Source: Oscillospiraceae bacterium (GTDB lineage Bacteria > Bacillota > Clostridia > Oscillospirales > Oscillospiraceae). From it: a DNA stretch of 32,181 bases. The notes under the pieces were generated by a model. The model did not search any database. It was not told the origin of the DNA and was given only the letters and a program-made list of their open reading frames with translations. Shown here in pieces: positions 7,230 to 14,884 of this stretch. Within the stretch, counting starts at the first letter, position 1, and the number at the start of each line of letters is the position of its first letter. Where the stretch lies: assembly GCA_017439425.1 (NCBI GenBank), contig JAFSJE010000018.1, positions 1-32,181 on the forward strand, written 5' to 3'. Made by a program: the position numbers and the translations under genes.

Positions 7230-8021
7230 GTGAAAATTATTGAAAAAGCTCTAAATAGTATTAAACAACTCAAAACTAAAGAGAAACGCACGCTGATCGG
7301 AATAACCGCCGCACTTTGCGCAGTCGCGCTTATCACATTCGCAGATACTCCGGAGTTCATCGCAGCATCGGCTGCAAAAAAGCAGCTTCCGATTTACTGC
7401 GTCGAGCGCGACCAGAAGATGATCTCAATATCCTTCGACGCGGCCTGGGGTAATGAAGATACACAGACACTGATCGACACCCTGGCGCAGTACAACGTCA
7501 AGGCGACGTTTTTTGTGATCGGTCAGTGGGCCGAAAAATACCCAGAGAGCGTAAAGGCTCTGTCAGACGCCGGTCACGAGGTAATGAATCACTCTAACGA
7601 TCACGCCCATTTCAACGCTCTCTCAACAGATGAGATAATCTCAAATCTAAACGCCGCTAATGATAAGATCGAGTCAATTACCGGCGTTCGCCCTACCCTT
7701 TTCCGTCCGCCTTACGGCGAGTATGACGATCACGTTATAGCCGCTGTCCGATCCATCGGCATGGAGCCGATTCAGTGGAGCGTCGACTCTTTAGACTGGA
7801 AGGATCTCAGTGCTAAGGAAATTACAAAGCGAGTAACATCTAAGGTTGAGCCCGGAAGTATCGTCCTATTTCATAACGCTGCCAAACACACGCCGGAAGC
7901 GCTGCCGGCGATACTCGAATACTTTGCAAGCGAGGGCTACACCGTAGTGCCGATCTCAGAGCTTATTCTCTCATCGCCTTATACAATCGATCACACCGGA
8001 AAGCAGATTGCAGCACGGTGA
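7230..8021 (+). CDS. pdaB: Polysaccharide deacetylase, PdaB-like sporulation type
   Basis: A 263-residue protein with an N-terminal membrane anchor (about residues 21-38) and a NodB-homology domain. Motif 1 is SISFDAAWG, with catalytic Asp70 in the PdaB variant of TFDDG. Motif 2 is NHSNDHAHF, with metal-binding His121 and His125. Motif 3 is RPPYGEY, followed by VDSLDWKD and LFHNAAKHTPE with His215. PdaB-type enzymes are needed for maintenance of spore cortex peptidoglycan, and the domain removes N-acetyl groups from cell wall sugars. GTG 7230 is chosen because GGAGGG lies 7 bases upstream; an ATG at 7212 would sit inside the hairpin and has no binding site. Expression may be limited by the leader hairpin. 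It is convergent with the next gene, with no bases between the stops. Confidence 0.85.
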   Translation: MKIIEKALNSIKQLKTKEKRTLIGITAALCAVALITFADTPEFIAASAAKKQLPIYCVERDQKMISISFDAAWGNEDTQTLIDTLAQYNVKATFFVIGQWAEKYPESVKALSDAGHEVMNHSNDHAHFNALSTDEIISNLNAANDKIESITGVRPTLFRPPYGEYDDHVIAAVRSIGMEPIQWSVDSLDWKDLSAKEITKRVTSKVEPGSIVLFHNAAKHTPEALPAILEYFASEGYTVVPISELILSSPYTIDHTGKQIAAR

Positions 8022-8885
8022 TCAGAACAGTGTCGTCTGCTCATATTTATCCGGGAAGTCGTTCAGATACGCAAAGCACTCATCCGGAGTCGAAAGAATT
8101 CCGTTCGTTTTACAGAAATCTCTGAAAATGCGCGATAACTTAGCCGTATTTGGGCTCGGCAGCTCATATGCCAAGCCGTATTTCTCAATATATTTCTCTT
8201 TTAGCCCCGGAAAGTACCTGTCCAGTGCGGCGTAGTAATACTCCCTGTCGCCGTCGCGCAGAGTAAGCCCCATGCCGAATGAGATCACGCCCTTTACTCC
8301 GGCTTCTTTGCAAGCTTCGAGAATCCGAACGACGTTCTCCTCAGTATCGTTTATATATGGAAGGATCGGCGAGAGCCAGACGATCGTAGGTATTCCCCTT
8401 TCTCGCATTTCTCGCAATACCTCGATTCGGCGCGATGTAGCGCACACATTCGGCTCGACGATTCTGCACAACTCGTCATCGAAGGTCGTGAGCGTCATCT
8501 GAACGACGCATTTAGCCGTTCTGTTTATTTCATCGAGAAGCTCGATATCGCGCATTATAAGATCGGATTTAGTCTGTATTGCCGCGCCGAAGCCGTAATT
8601 TCTGATAATTTCGAGGCATTTTCTTGTGAGCTTCAGTTCTTTTTCACAGTGCATATACGGGTCTGACATCGACCCCGTGCCGATCATACAGCGCCTGCGC
8701 TTAGCCTTCAGAGTGGCTTCAAGAAGCTCGGGAGCGTTGATCTTTACCTCGATATCCTCAAAGGGATGGGTAAATCCGTAGCATAGACTTCTGCTGTCGC
8801 AATAAATGCAGCCGTGAGTGCATCCGCGATAGATATTTATACCGTTTTTCGCCGAAAGAATGCTTTTCGCTTCAACAAAATGCAC
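8022..8885 (-). CDS. SPL-family radical SAM protein
   Basis: A 287-residue protein with CTHGCIYCD near the N-terminus: Cys22, Cys26 and Cys29 give the CX3CX2C site that binds the SAM-cleaving 4Fe-4S cluster. MIGTGSMSDPY and QTKSDLIMRD are typical of the family related to spore photoproduct lyase and the Rv2578c group. This subfamily lacks an assigned substrate; true DNA photoproduct lyases are usually longer, so a repair role is not claimed. The start is GTG at 8885, with GGAGG 7 bases upstream. It lies 15 bases downstream of the folC fusion gene on the same strand, so it is probably co-transcribed. Confidence 0.85.
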   Translation of the reverse strand: MHFVEAKSILSAKNGINIYRGCTHGCIYCDSRSLCYGFTHPFEDIEVKINAPELLEATLKAKRRRCMIGTGSMSDPYMHCEKELKLTRKCLEIIRNYGFGAAIQTKSDLIMRDIELLDEINRTAKCVVQMTLTTFDDELCRIVEPNVCATSRRIEVLREMRERGIPTIVWLSPILPYINDTEENVVRILEACKEAGVKGVISFGMGLTLRDGDREYYYAALDRYFPGLKEKYIEKYGLAYELPSPNTAKLSRIFRDFCKTNGILSTPDECFAYLNDFPDKYEQTTLF

Positions 8886-8900
8886 TGTGCCGCCTCCGTC

Positions 8901-10658
8901 CTAAAGCTCGGATTTAATAATTTCCAAAACTCGCCTCTCGCGGAGGATCATATCGGCATATCTGCCGCGGTACTCCGCGTTTATCTTTATCGCCTCGTCT
9001 ATCGTAAGCCACTCGGGCTCAAAGCCCTCCTCGCGCTCATAATCGTCGAGTCTGCGCTCACACTGGTCAGCGATCTCGCAGGTGTAGTAGAAATTGTCCT
9101 GGAGAAATATGTCGCCCATATCGCCCTTCTGAACTCTGTGTACCATCCCGAACGGCCGTACCGACTCTTTGGCAATCAGATAGCCGGACTCCTCGCCGAC
9201 CTCGCGCGCGAGCGCTTCAATATGGCTCTCTCCCGCCTCTATGCCGCCGCCCGGGAATTTGCAGAAGCCGAGCGTCTTAGAGCGAACCATAAGGATTTTG
9301 CCGTCCCTCGTAATTATAGCCCTCACGGACGGTCTGACAAACCAATTTTGTATCCCATCATAGTCGCGCTTGTCCATCGAAAAAAGCTCGCGCATTTCGA
9401 GTCCCTCGGTCGAAGCTCTAACATCGTTCTGGAAATACAGCGTTCCGAGGCAGCACACCACGCCGTCCTTTCCGGCAAGCTGCCGGGCGATGGATACACC
9501 TGCGCTGATTGAGTCCGCGGTAATCGCATTTCCTCCGCACTTCTTGATAAGCTTGCAAAGCTCGACCTTTGGCATAGCTCGAGGATAGTTGAGCGGAACG
9601 CATACAAACGTATCAGAGGCGCGAAGAAGCTCAGAAACGATACCGTTAACGTCCTTATCCGCCATCACGGCGATTACGAAAACGATCTTTTTGTCATTTT
9701 CCTTCTCAATAAGGCTGTCCACAGTTGCTTTGCACGCCTGAGGATTGTGTGCGCCGTCAAGGATGACGTCGGGCTTCTCGCTCAGAAGCTCAAATCTGCC
9801 CTTCCAGCTCATGCGCTCAAGTCCGTCGCGGATCGACTCGTCAGATACAAACCAGCCTATATCAGCCAGCACTCTGAGTGCGGTTACGGCATTTGCGGCG
9901 TTATAAGGCTGATACGCCCCCGCGAGCGGCAGTCGGATATTTTCGATCCCCGAGTATGAGAAAAGGCACGATTTCATCCCAGTCCCGAGTATTTCAAGGC
10001 TCGACATATTAGTTCTTATATACCTTGCTCCGACTTCGACACAGCGCGCTCTTAATACTCTCTCCGCCTCTTCCGAGTTGCCGAAGCTGACCGCAGCTGT
10101 TCCGGGCTTGATTATCCCGGACTTCTCGCGCGCGATCTCCGATACCGTACTGCCGAGGAGCTTCGTATGATCGAGTCCGATTGCAGTAAAAACACACACC
10201 TCCGGCGCGGGTATGACGTTTGTACAGTCGTTTCTGCCGCCGAGACCGCATTCGATGACAGCAATATTGCAGCCCCTGCGGGCAAAATACGTCAGTCCGA
10301 GCACCGTAACGAATTCAAACTCTGAAAGCGGCTCGCTCTCAGCTTCAACGATTGGTTTCAGCTCTGTCACAAGCTCAGCAAGGTCATTATCTCCTATATC
10401 CGCGCCGTCAACCCTTATTCTCTCATTGAAGCGCGTAACAAATGGCGAGGTAAACAGCCCCGTGCAGTACCCCGCAGCACGGAGAACCGATTCGATCATA
10501 GCCGAGGTCGAGCCCTTGCCGTTTGTGCCGGCGACGTGGACATAGCGCAGCTTCTTTTCCGGCGAGCCGAGCTTTTCAAGGAGCTTTTTGGTTGCCGAGA
10601 GCGGGCGCTTTGTACGCTGAAAAGAGTGTATGTATTCAATCGCTTCTTCGTAATTCAT
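8901..10658 (-). CDS. folC: Fusion of folylpolyglutamate/dihydrofolate synthase (FolC) with a C-terminal Nudix hydrolase
   Basis: A 585-residue protein. Residues 1 to about 414 are a full FolC: the start MNYEEAIEYIHS, the ATP loop GTNGKGS (about 44-50), TSPF, the GLGGRNDCTN segment, and a Mur-ligase-type C-terminal part with DGAHNP. It adds glutamate to dihydropteroate or folates. Residues about 440-585 are a Nudix domain with a complete Nudix box, G471-x5-E-x7-REVGEESGY. The join is in one open frame with no stop. One folate step, removal of pyrophosphate from dihydroneopterin triphosphate, is done by a Nudix enzyme in some bacteria, so the fusion could supply it (inference). ATG 10658 is chosen because GGTGA precedes it and an upstream ATG at 10688 lies inside a terminator. 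It is much longer than the usual 420-440 residues of FolC. Confidence 0.9.
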   Translation of the reverse strand: MNYEEAIEYIHSFQRTKRPLSATKKLLEKLGSPEKKLRYVHVAGTNGKGSTSAMIESVLRAAGYCTGLFTSPFVTRFNERIRVDGADIGDNDLAELVTELKPIVEAESEPLSEFEFVTVLGLTYFARRGCNIAVIECGLGGRNDCTNVIPAPEVCVFTAIGLDHTKLLGSTVSEIAREKSGIIKPGTAAVSFGNSEEAERVLRARCVEVGARYIRTNMSSLEILGTGMKSCLFSYSGIENIRLPLAGAYQPYNAANAVTALRVLADIGWFVSDESIRDGLERMSWKGRFELLSEKPDVILDGAHNPQACKATVDSLIEKENDKKIVFVIAVMADKDVNGIVSELLRASDTFVCVPLNYPRAMPKVELCKLIKKCGGNAITADSISAGVSIARQLAGKDGVVCCLGTLYFQNDVRASTEGLEMRELFSMDKRDYDGIQNWFVRPSVRAIITRDGKILMVRSKTLGFCKFPGGGIEAGESHIEALAREVGEESGYLIAKESVRPFGMVHRVQKGDMGDIFLQDNFYYTCEIADQCERRLDDYEREEGFEPEWLTIDEAIKINAEYRGRYADMILRERRVLEIIKSEL

Positions 10659-10670
10659 ACCTGTCACCAT

Positions 10671-10701
10671 AAAAAACGGCGGCGCCATAGGACGCCGCCG
10701 T
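10671..10701 (-). terminator. Intrinsic terminator after the xerD-like gene
   Basis: A perfect 9 bp GC-rich stem (10676-10684 with 10693-10701) is followed on the minus strand by six T (10676-10671). It starts 5 bases after the recombinase stop and ends only 12 bases before the folC start codon, so folC needs read-through or a promoter inside this stretch. Confidence 0.85.
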
Positions 10702-10706
10702 ATTAT

Positions 10707-11606
10707 TCATGCCATCGGGTGCGCCTTGTTGTAGACATCCCTGAGCTCTTTTGATATTACCTGAGTATAGACCTGAGTCGACGAGATATCAGCGTGTCCC
10801 ATCATCTCCTGCAGAGCGTGGATATCCGCGCCGTTTTCAAGGAGATGAGCCGCGAAGGAATGGCGCAGTGTATGAGGCGTGATATCCTTTTCAATACCCG
10901 CCTTCTCCTGGTAGACCTTAATAACCTTCCAGAAGCCCTGCCTCGTCATTCTCGTGCCGTTTACATTGACGAAAAGTGCGGTCTCGTCCGGTGAAGCAAT
11001 CATATTCTCACGCACGCTCTCCACATACTCGCTTAGCGCCTTGACAGCCGCGGGATACATCGGAACAAGCCTCTCCTTGCTCTCAGAGCGGATGCGCAGC
11101 ATTCCTGCGGAGAGTATCGCATCGTCAAGCTCGAGATTAATAAGCTCGCTCACCCGAATACCGGTAGCGTAGAGCACCTCGAGCATCGCCTTATCGCGGT
11201 AGCCCTTCATATCGGAGAGGTCAGGCTGCTTCAGAAGAAGCTCCACCTCCTTGCCGGTGAGGATCTGCGGCAGCTTTTTGACAGTTTTTTCAATAACTAC
11301 GTCGCGGACGGGATTTGAATAGCAATATCCGTTTTCAATTCCGAAGGCATACAGTGCGCGGAGAGAAGCGGCTGAGCGCGAGATTGTTGCGGAGCTCTTT
11401 CCGTTGTGGCGAAGCCAGTCCATATATGCGGTAACCGTAGAGTTATCCGCTTTTTCAAGAGCCGGACCGCCCGTCAGCTTGAGATAGTCGGAGAATTGGC
11501 GAATATCTCTCATATAAGAAGCGAAGGTATTGACAGAAGCGTGCTTAACGCCGCTGAGATACGCTCCGAAAGCGTCATAAAAGCTGAGCTTAGCCAATTC
11601 CTTCAC
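10707..11606 (-). CDS. xerD: Tyrosine recombinase of the XerC/XerD family
   Basis: A 299-residue protein, the normal XerD size. An N-terminal SAM-like DNA-binding domain (about 1-90) is followed by a catalytic domain with all expected residues: Arg151 (ATGIRVSEL), Lys177, His245 and Arg248 (HTLRHS), His271 (MGHADISS) and nucleophile Tyr280. The usual role is resolving chromosome dimers at dif. Position next to a SpoIIM-like gene recalls the spoIIM-xerD (ripX) neighbourhood of Bacillus and Clostridia, which supports a housekeeping XerD rather than a phage integrase. The start is uncertain: GTG 11606, or TTG 11597, which has GAGGTG 6 bases upstream. Confidence 0.85.
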   Translation of the reverse strand: MKELAKLSFYDAFGAYLSGVKHASVNTFASYMRDIRQFSDYLKLTGGPALEKADNSTVTAYMDWLRHNGKSSATISRSAASLRALYAFGIENGYCYSNPVRDVVIEKTVKKLPQILTGKEVELLLKQPDLSDMKGYRDKAMLEVLYATGIRVSELINLELDDAILSAGMLRIRSESKERLVPMYPAAVKALSEYVESVRENMIASPDETALFVNVNGTRMTRQGFWKVIKVYQEKAGIEKDITPHTLRHSFAAHLLENGADIHALQEMMGHADISSTQVYTQVISKELRDVYNKAHPMA

Positions 11607-11614
11607 CTCTCTTT

Positions 11615-12148
11615 CTAAATGATCATAGGCACGGAGAAAAATTCAAGCGCTCCGATCGCAATAATTATCGCAAACAGAAGCGCCGAGCTTTTTATGTATT
11701 CTCCAAAACCCGGAAAAGAACGAGCCTCCGGGATAAGTAAATTCTGAATAATACACGAAGACGATCTGAGAGCGAAAAATGCAAAAACAATAAAAATGCA
11801 GCAGGCCGCAGAGGAGCCCGCAAAGTAAATCCAGTAGACCGATTCCAGCCCGGAAGCACCGAGAATAACGCATGCGCAAAGAGCAGCCGCAAAGCCGCGG
11901 ATCACACATATAACCGGAATCAGCATAATACCGGAAGCAGAAAATCCGAGGAAGAAAACCGCAAGCGGAAAAAGAAGAGTTCCTATAATTATAGGAACAA
12001 ATCCGGAAGCGGTTAATTCAAAAGTAGCAGGAAGCGCAGAACCGGATGATAAGCAATAAACGGCTCCGCCGAAAACCCCGCCAGATAGAAAAGAAAGAAG
12101 AATAACGGCAAAAAAAGCCAACCCACGACTACCACAGCTTAAGCGCAA
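11615..12148 (-). CDS. spoIIM: SpoIIM-like integral membrane protein (probable stage II sporulation protein M)
   Basis: About 177 residues with five hydrophobic segments. The first hydrophobic stretch ends in LSGGVFGGAVY, and a later one reads LFPLAVFFLGFSASGIMLIPVICVIRGFAAAL, which has the glycine-rich, Arg-containing pattern of SpoIIM (DUF95). SpoIIM is part of the membrane complex that drives engulfment of the forespore. The gene lies 8 bases upstream of xerD, as expected for the spoIIM-xerD arrangement. TTG 12148 is chosen because AGGTG lies 6 bases upstream and the protein then begins directly before the first membrane segment; a TTG at 12208 has no usable binding site. Sequence similarity is modest, so context carries much of the weight. 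Confidence 0.6.
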   Translation of the reverse strand: MRLSCGSRGLAFFAVILLSFLSGGVFGGAVYCLSSGSALPATFELTASGFVPIIIGTLLFPLAVFFLGFSASGIMLIPVICVIRGFAAALCACVILGASGLESVYWIYFAGSSAACCIFIVFAFFALRSSSCIIQNLLIPEARSFPGFGEYIKSSALLFAIIIAIGALEFFSVPMII

Positions 12149-12217
12149 GCAAATCACCTCAGCTGTAATATACTGATGCGTGAGCCGGTTTATGCCAATT
12201 ATTTTCAATCCTCATAA

Positions 12218-12246
12218 ATAATAATACAACTGATTATTTTTTGCAA
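12218..12246 (-). promoter_or_regulatory. Sigma-A-like promoter of the spoIIM-xerD operon; rest of the AT-rich gap is empty
   Basis: On the minus strand TTGCAA (12246-12241), a 17 base spacer and TATTAT (12223-12218). The surrounding gap 12149-12480 is strongly AT-rich, with stops in all frames. Apart from this promoter and a weak AACCC/GGGTT repeat near 12337-12357, nothing is seen in it. Confidence 0.5.
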
Positions 12247-12480
12247 CTGATTTGACCGACTTTTTCAATTTTTGTGAATTATGCCGAAATATTATGTTAA
12301 CAGCATTATGTAAACATCAAAATGCAGTTAATAAAAACCCGAGCAATACCAAGGGTTTTCTGCAATATTTAGTTTACGATTTGTATTACAATACTATATA
12401 TAGGTTATCATTTATGCTTTATGTCAACTCATTAGTTTGATAACATTCTGTATTATCTATATATTGATTTACAAATTGTA

Positions 12481-12711
12481 TTACTTTTTTCGGCGTTTTG
12501 TACGGTTGCCCTTTTGCAGCCTCCAGACAGTCAGCCCGGCAGCAGCGCAAAGTACGGCGGCGCAGACCATCACCGCTTTGGCAGCGTCTGTTGAGAGCGT
12601 GCCTTTTTCCATTAAAACTGCGCCGGTGAGCACCGCGATTGTAAACGCCGCGACAGCAGCTCCGGCTATCCCCCCTGCCTTCTTTAGTTTTTTCAATGCA
12701 TCTTTGGACAT
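12481..12711 (-). CDS. Small two-helix membrane protein of unknown function
   Basis: 76 residues: a basic start (SKDALKKLKKAG), a first hydrophobic helix (about 13-35), a short polar turn (EKGTLSTDAAK), a second helix (about 46-65) and a basic tail (QKGNRTKRRKK). No family was recognised. The ATG at 12711 has GGGGAGGA 7 bases upstream. That binding site is the 3' arm of the terminator that follows yajC, so translation probably depends on read-through and on the hairpin opening. Codon use resembles its neighbours. A real gene is likely from the good binding site and the coherent helix-turn-helix topology. Confidence 0.6.
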   Translation of the reverse strand: MSKDALKKLKKAGGIAGAAVAAFTIAVLTGAVLMEKGTLSTDAAKAVMVCAAVLCAAAGLTVWRLQKGNRTKRRKK

Positions 12712-12761
12712 AAAAAATCCTCCCCTTTTCAATCCTATAATAAAGGATATTCAAGGGGAGG
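12712..12761 (-). terminator. Intrinsic terminator after yajC that overlaps the next ribosome binding site
   Basis: The stem CCTCCCCTT/AAGGGGAGG (12719-12727 with 12753-12761) has an inner 5 bp stem (12732-12736 with 12744-12748). On the minus strand it is followed by six T (12717-12712). The downstream arm carries the GGGGAGGA used by the gene starting at 12711. Confidence 0.8.
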
Positions 12762-12775
12762 CAGTTTATTCTTTT

Positions 12776-13165
12776 TTATTTGGAGGTATTATCCTCGTCT
12801 GATTCCTTCTGCTTGCCGACGGTGGAAACGCCCCACTTTGCAAGCTCGATGCGGACTCTGTCCTCGCTCGTCTCGATAGTGATGAAGTCATCCTTCATAT
12901 CGACGACCTTGCCGACGATGCCGCCGATGGTGGTAACAGTGTCGCCGACGGTGATGCTGCTGCGGAGCTCCTCAGCTTCCTTGCGGCGCTTGCGCTCCGG
13001 GCGGATCATGAGGAAGTACATGACAGCTACGATAACAACGAGATAGATGATGGTGAAAACCGGGCTGATGGTCGCCGCTTCGCCGTCGGCGCCTGCGGTA
13101 GCGCAGCCGGAGAGCGCAAGAGCGAGCATAAGTACGGAGATGAGTACTGCGGTAAATTTCTTCAT
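12776..13165 (-). CDS. yajC: YajC, Sec translocase accessory subunit, with a lipoprotein-like signal
   Basis: 129 residues. The YajC core is clear: a transmembrane helix (TIIYLVVIVAVMYFLMIRP), the conserved RPERKRRKE stretch, then the small beta-rich domain with VGDTVTTIGGIVGKVVDMKDD. YajC binds SecDF and helps protein export. Unusually, it begins with an extra signal-like segment ending in the lipobox LSGC (Cys21), which would make it a lipoprotein with a further membrane helix. The ATG at 13165 has GGAGG 7 bases upstream; an earlier in-frame start gives a much less likely protein. It follows the radical SAM gene by 32 bases on the same strand. Confidence 0.9.
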   Translation of the reverse strand: MKKFTAVLISVLMLALALSGCATAGADGEAATISPVFTIIYLVVIVAVMYFLMIRPERKRRKEAEELRSSITVGDTVTTIGGIVGKVVDMKDDFITIETSEDRVRIELAKWGVSTVGKQKESDEDNTSK

Positions 13166-13197
13166 ATTGTTGCCTCCAATGTTTTTTGACTTTCTTA

Positions 13198-14214
13198 TTA
13201 TACATATTCCCTGCGGATATTGCAAGGATTATTTATTTCATCGCACTCAATGAAAACTGCGTTTTTGATGCCGAATTCCGATTTGAGCGACTCTGCGTTG
13301 GCTCTTTTCTGACCGACTGCCTGACTCACCCGCCCCTTCGGGACGAGAAAGCGCGCAGTCTTTCCCCTGTCAGCTTCCGTCAAAAGCCTTCTCTCAGCCC
13401 TGAGATATCTCACGCTCTCGCATAGTTCGCGGAGCGCCGGATGATACGCGCCGCCGACCGCGTCGCCGCCGGACAAGTCCTCGGTCGGATTAAGTCCGAA
13501 GCGCACGACAGTAATTCCTGCGTTTTCAAAGATATCGAGAAGATCAGCGCCGAGCTCAATCGCATCCTGAACGCTGTGCTCGCGGTACTCGCCGCTCCTC
13601 CACTTATCGCAGAGCTCAGTATCTTTTATAATAACAGTGGGGTAAATCCTCACTCCGTCCGGATTCAGAGAGCAGAATTTCCGTGCAGTCTCTATGCTCT
13701 TTTTGGGCGTATCTCCGGGCAGTCCGGTCATCATCTGAAGAATAAGCTCAAAGCCTGCGGCTTTGATGAGCCTCGCCGCTCTCTCGGCATCCTGCGCGGT
13801 ATGTCCGCGTTTACTGAGCTGCAGTACCTCCTCATCCATTGACTGTACGCCGATCTCGACCGTACGCACGTTAAAGCGCTTAAGGCGCGCGATAGCTTCC
13901 GCGTCGACAGCGTCGGGTCTTGTGCTGAGGCGGATATCCTTTATTCTGCCGGCTTTTATATACGGCTGAACCGAGCCAAGAAGCTCCTCCTGCAAACCAG
14001 GGTCTATTGCAGTAAAGCTCCCGCCGTAAAACGCCACTGTTTTCCCGGTATTTTTCGGCAGAAAGCTCAGCGCTTCCTCAATGATCTCAACCGTCTTTTC
14101 GGCAGTTGCAGGCTCAGGAGAGCCTGAGATGCGCCGCTGATTGCAGAACACACAGTCCTGTGGACAGCCGAGATGCGGCACAAACACGGGTATTATGCTG
14201 CGCTTCGGGGTCAT
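13198..14214 (-). CDS. Elp3-like radical SAM protein linked to rnc
   Basis: A 338-residue protein. HLGCPQDCVFCNQ near the N-terminus holds Cys17, Cys21 and Cys24 (CX3CX2C), the ligands of the SAM-cleaving iron-sulfur cluster. AFYGGSFTAID and TVEIGVQSMDEEVL are core radical SAM strands shared with Elp3 and coproporphyrinogen oxidase-like enzymes. No acetyltransferase domain follows, so it is not a full Elp3. In Clostridia a gene of this type is often next to rnc; its substrate is not established, and RNA modification is a fair guess. The ATG overlaps the rnc stop (ATGA), so translation is coupled. Confidence 0.85.
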   Translation of the reverse strand: MTPKRSIIPVFVPHLGCPQDCVFCNQRRISGSPEPATAEKTVEIIEEALSFLPKNTGKTVAFYGGSFTAIDPGLQEELLGSVQPYIKAGRIKDIRLSTRPDAVDAEAIARLKRFNVRTVEIGVQSMDEEVLQLSKRGHTAQDAERAARLIKAAGFELILQMMTGLPGDTPKKSIETARKFCSLNPDGVRIYPTVIIKDTELCDKWRSGEYREHSVQDAIELGADLLDIFENAGITVVRFGLNPTEDLSGGDAVGGAYHPALRELCESVRYLRAERRLLTEADRGKTARFLVPKGRVSQAVGQKRANAESLKSEFGIKNAVFIECDEINNPCNIRREYV

Positions 14215-14882
14215 TTAAGCTTTCCAAGCGCCGCTTTTGCGGCGTCCTGCTCAGCAATCTTTTTGGATTTTCCAACTCCAACGGCAAGTGTCTCGCCGTT
14301 CAGAACGGCGGCGACAGTGAATACCTTGTCGTGGTCCGGGCCCTCCTCACCCATTTCCTCATACACGAGATGCTGACCTGCCTTGCGCTGAACAAGCTCC
14401 TGCAGACGGGTCTTGTAGTCAACGAGCAGTGCGTTATCGTCTATGACAAAGTTCGAGATTATGAGGTCGTTTATAAGTCTGTCGGCCTCGTCATACCCTG
14501 AATCGAGGAATATCGCAGCAATGACAGCCTCCATCGCGTCGGCGCTGATCGACGGGCGATTGCGGCCGCCGCCTTTTTCCTCACCCTTGCCGAGAAGCAG
14601 CTTTTCACCGAGGTCAAGCTCCTTTGCAGCCTTCGCAAGATTCTCCTCGCAGACCATTTCGGAGCGCAGGCGGGTCATCTTGCCCTCCGGCAGATTCGGG
14701 TAATTCTTATATAGATATGTAGCCACAGAGAAGCCGAGAACAGAATCGCCGAGAAACTCAAGTCTCTCGTTGCACTCCCCCTCTGACTTATTCTCGTTAG
14801 CGTAGGACGAATGCTTCAACGCCTTTTTCAGAAGCGATTTATCCTTGAATTCATATCCGAGCTTTTTTTGAAGCTCCTCCAT
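14211..14882 (-). CDS. rnc: Ribonuclease III
   Basis: 223 residues, normal length. The signature NERLEFLGDSVLG (about 38-50) carries catalytic Glu42 and Asp46, and SADAMEAVIAAIF holds the second acidic pair. The C-terminal about 70 residues form a double-stranded RNA-binding domain ending in KKIAEQDAAKAALGKLK. The enzyme cuts double-stranded RNA in rRNA precursor processing and mRNA turnover. It starts 2 bases after the plsX stop. The acpP gene that often sits between plsX and rnc is not present here. Confidence 0.95.
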   Translation of the reverse strand: MEELQKKLGYEFKDKSLLKKALKHSSYANENKSEGECNERLEFLGDSVLGFSVATYLYKNYPNLPEGKMTRLRSEMVCEENLAKAAKELDLGEKLLLGKGEEKGGGRNRPSISADAMEAVIAAIFLDSGYDEADRLINDLIISNFVIDDNALLVDYKTRLQELVQRKAGQHLVYEEMGEEGPDHDKVFTVAAVLNGETLAVGVGKSKKIAEQDAAKAALGKLK

Positions 14883-14884
14883 CG

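Noticed and set aside
10659-10688. ATG at 10688 as the folC start
   Set aside because: It lies inside the terminator stem of the preceding gene, and the conserved FolC N-terminus begins at 10658 with a proper binding site.
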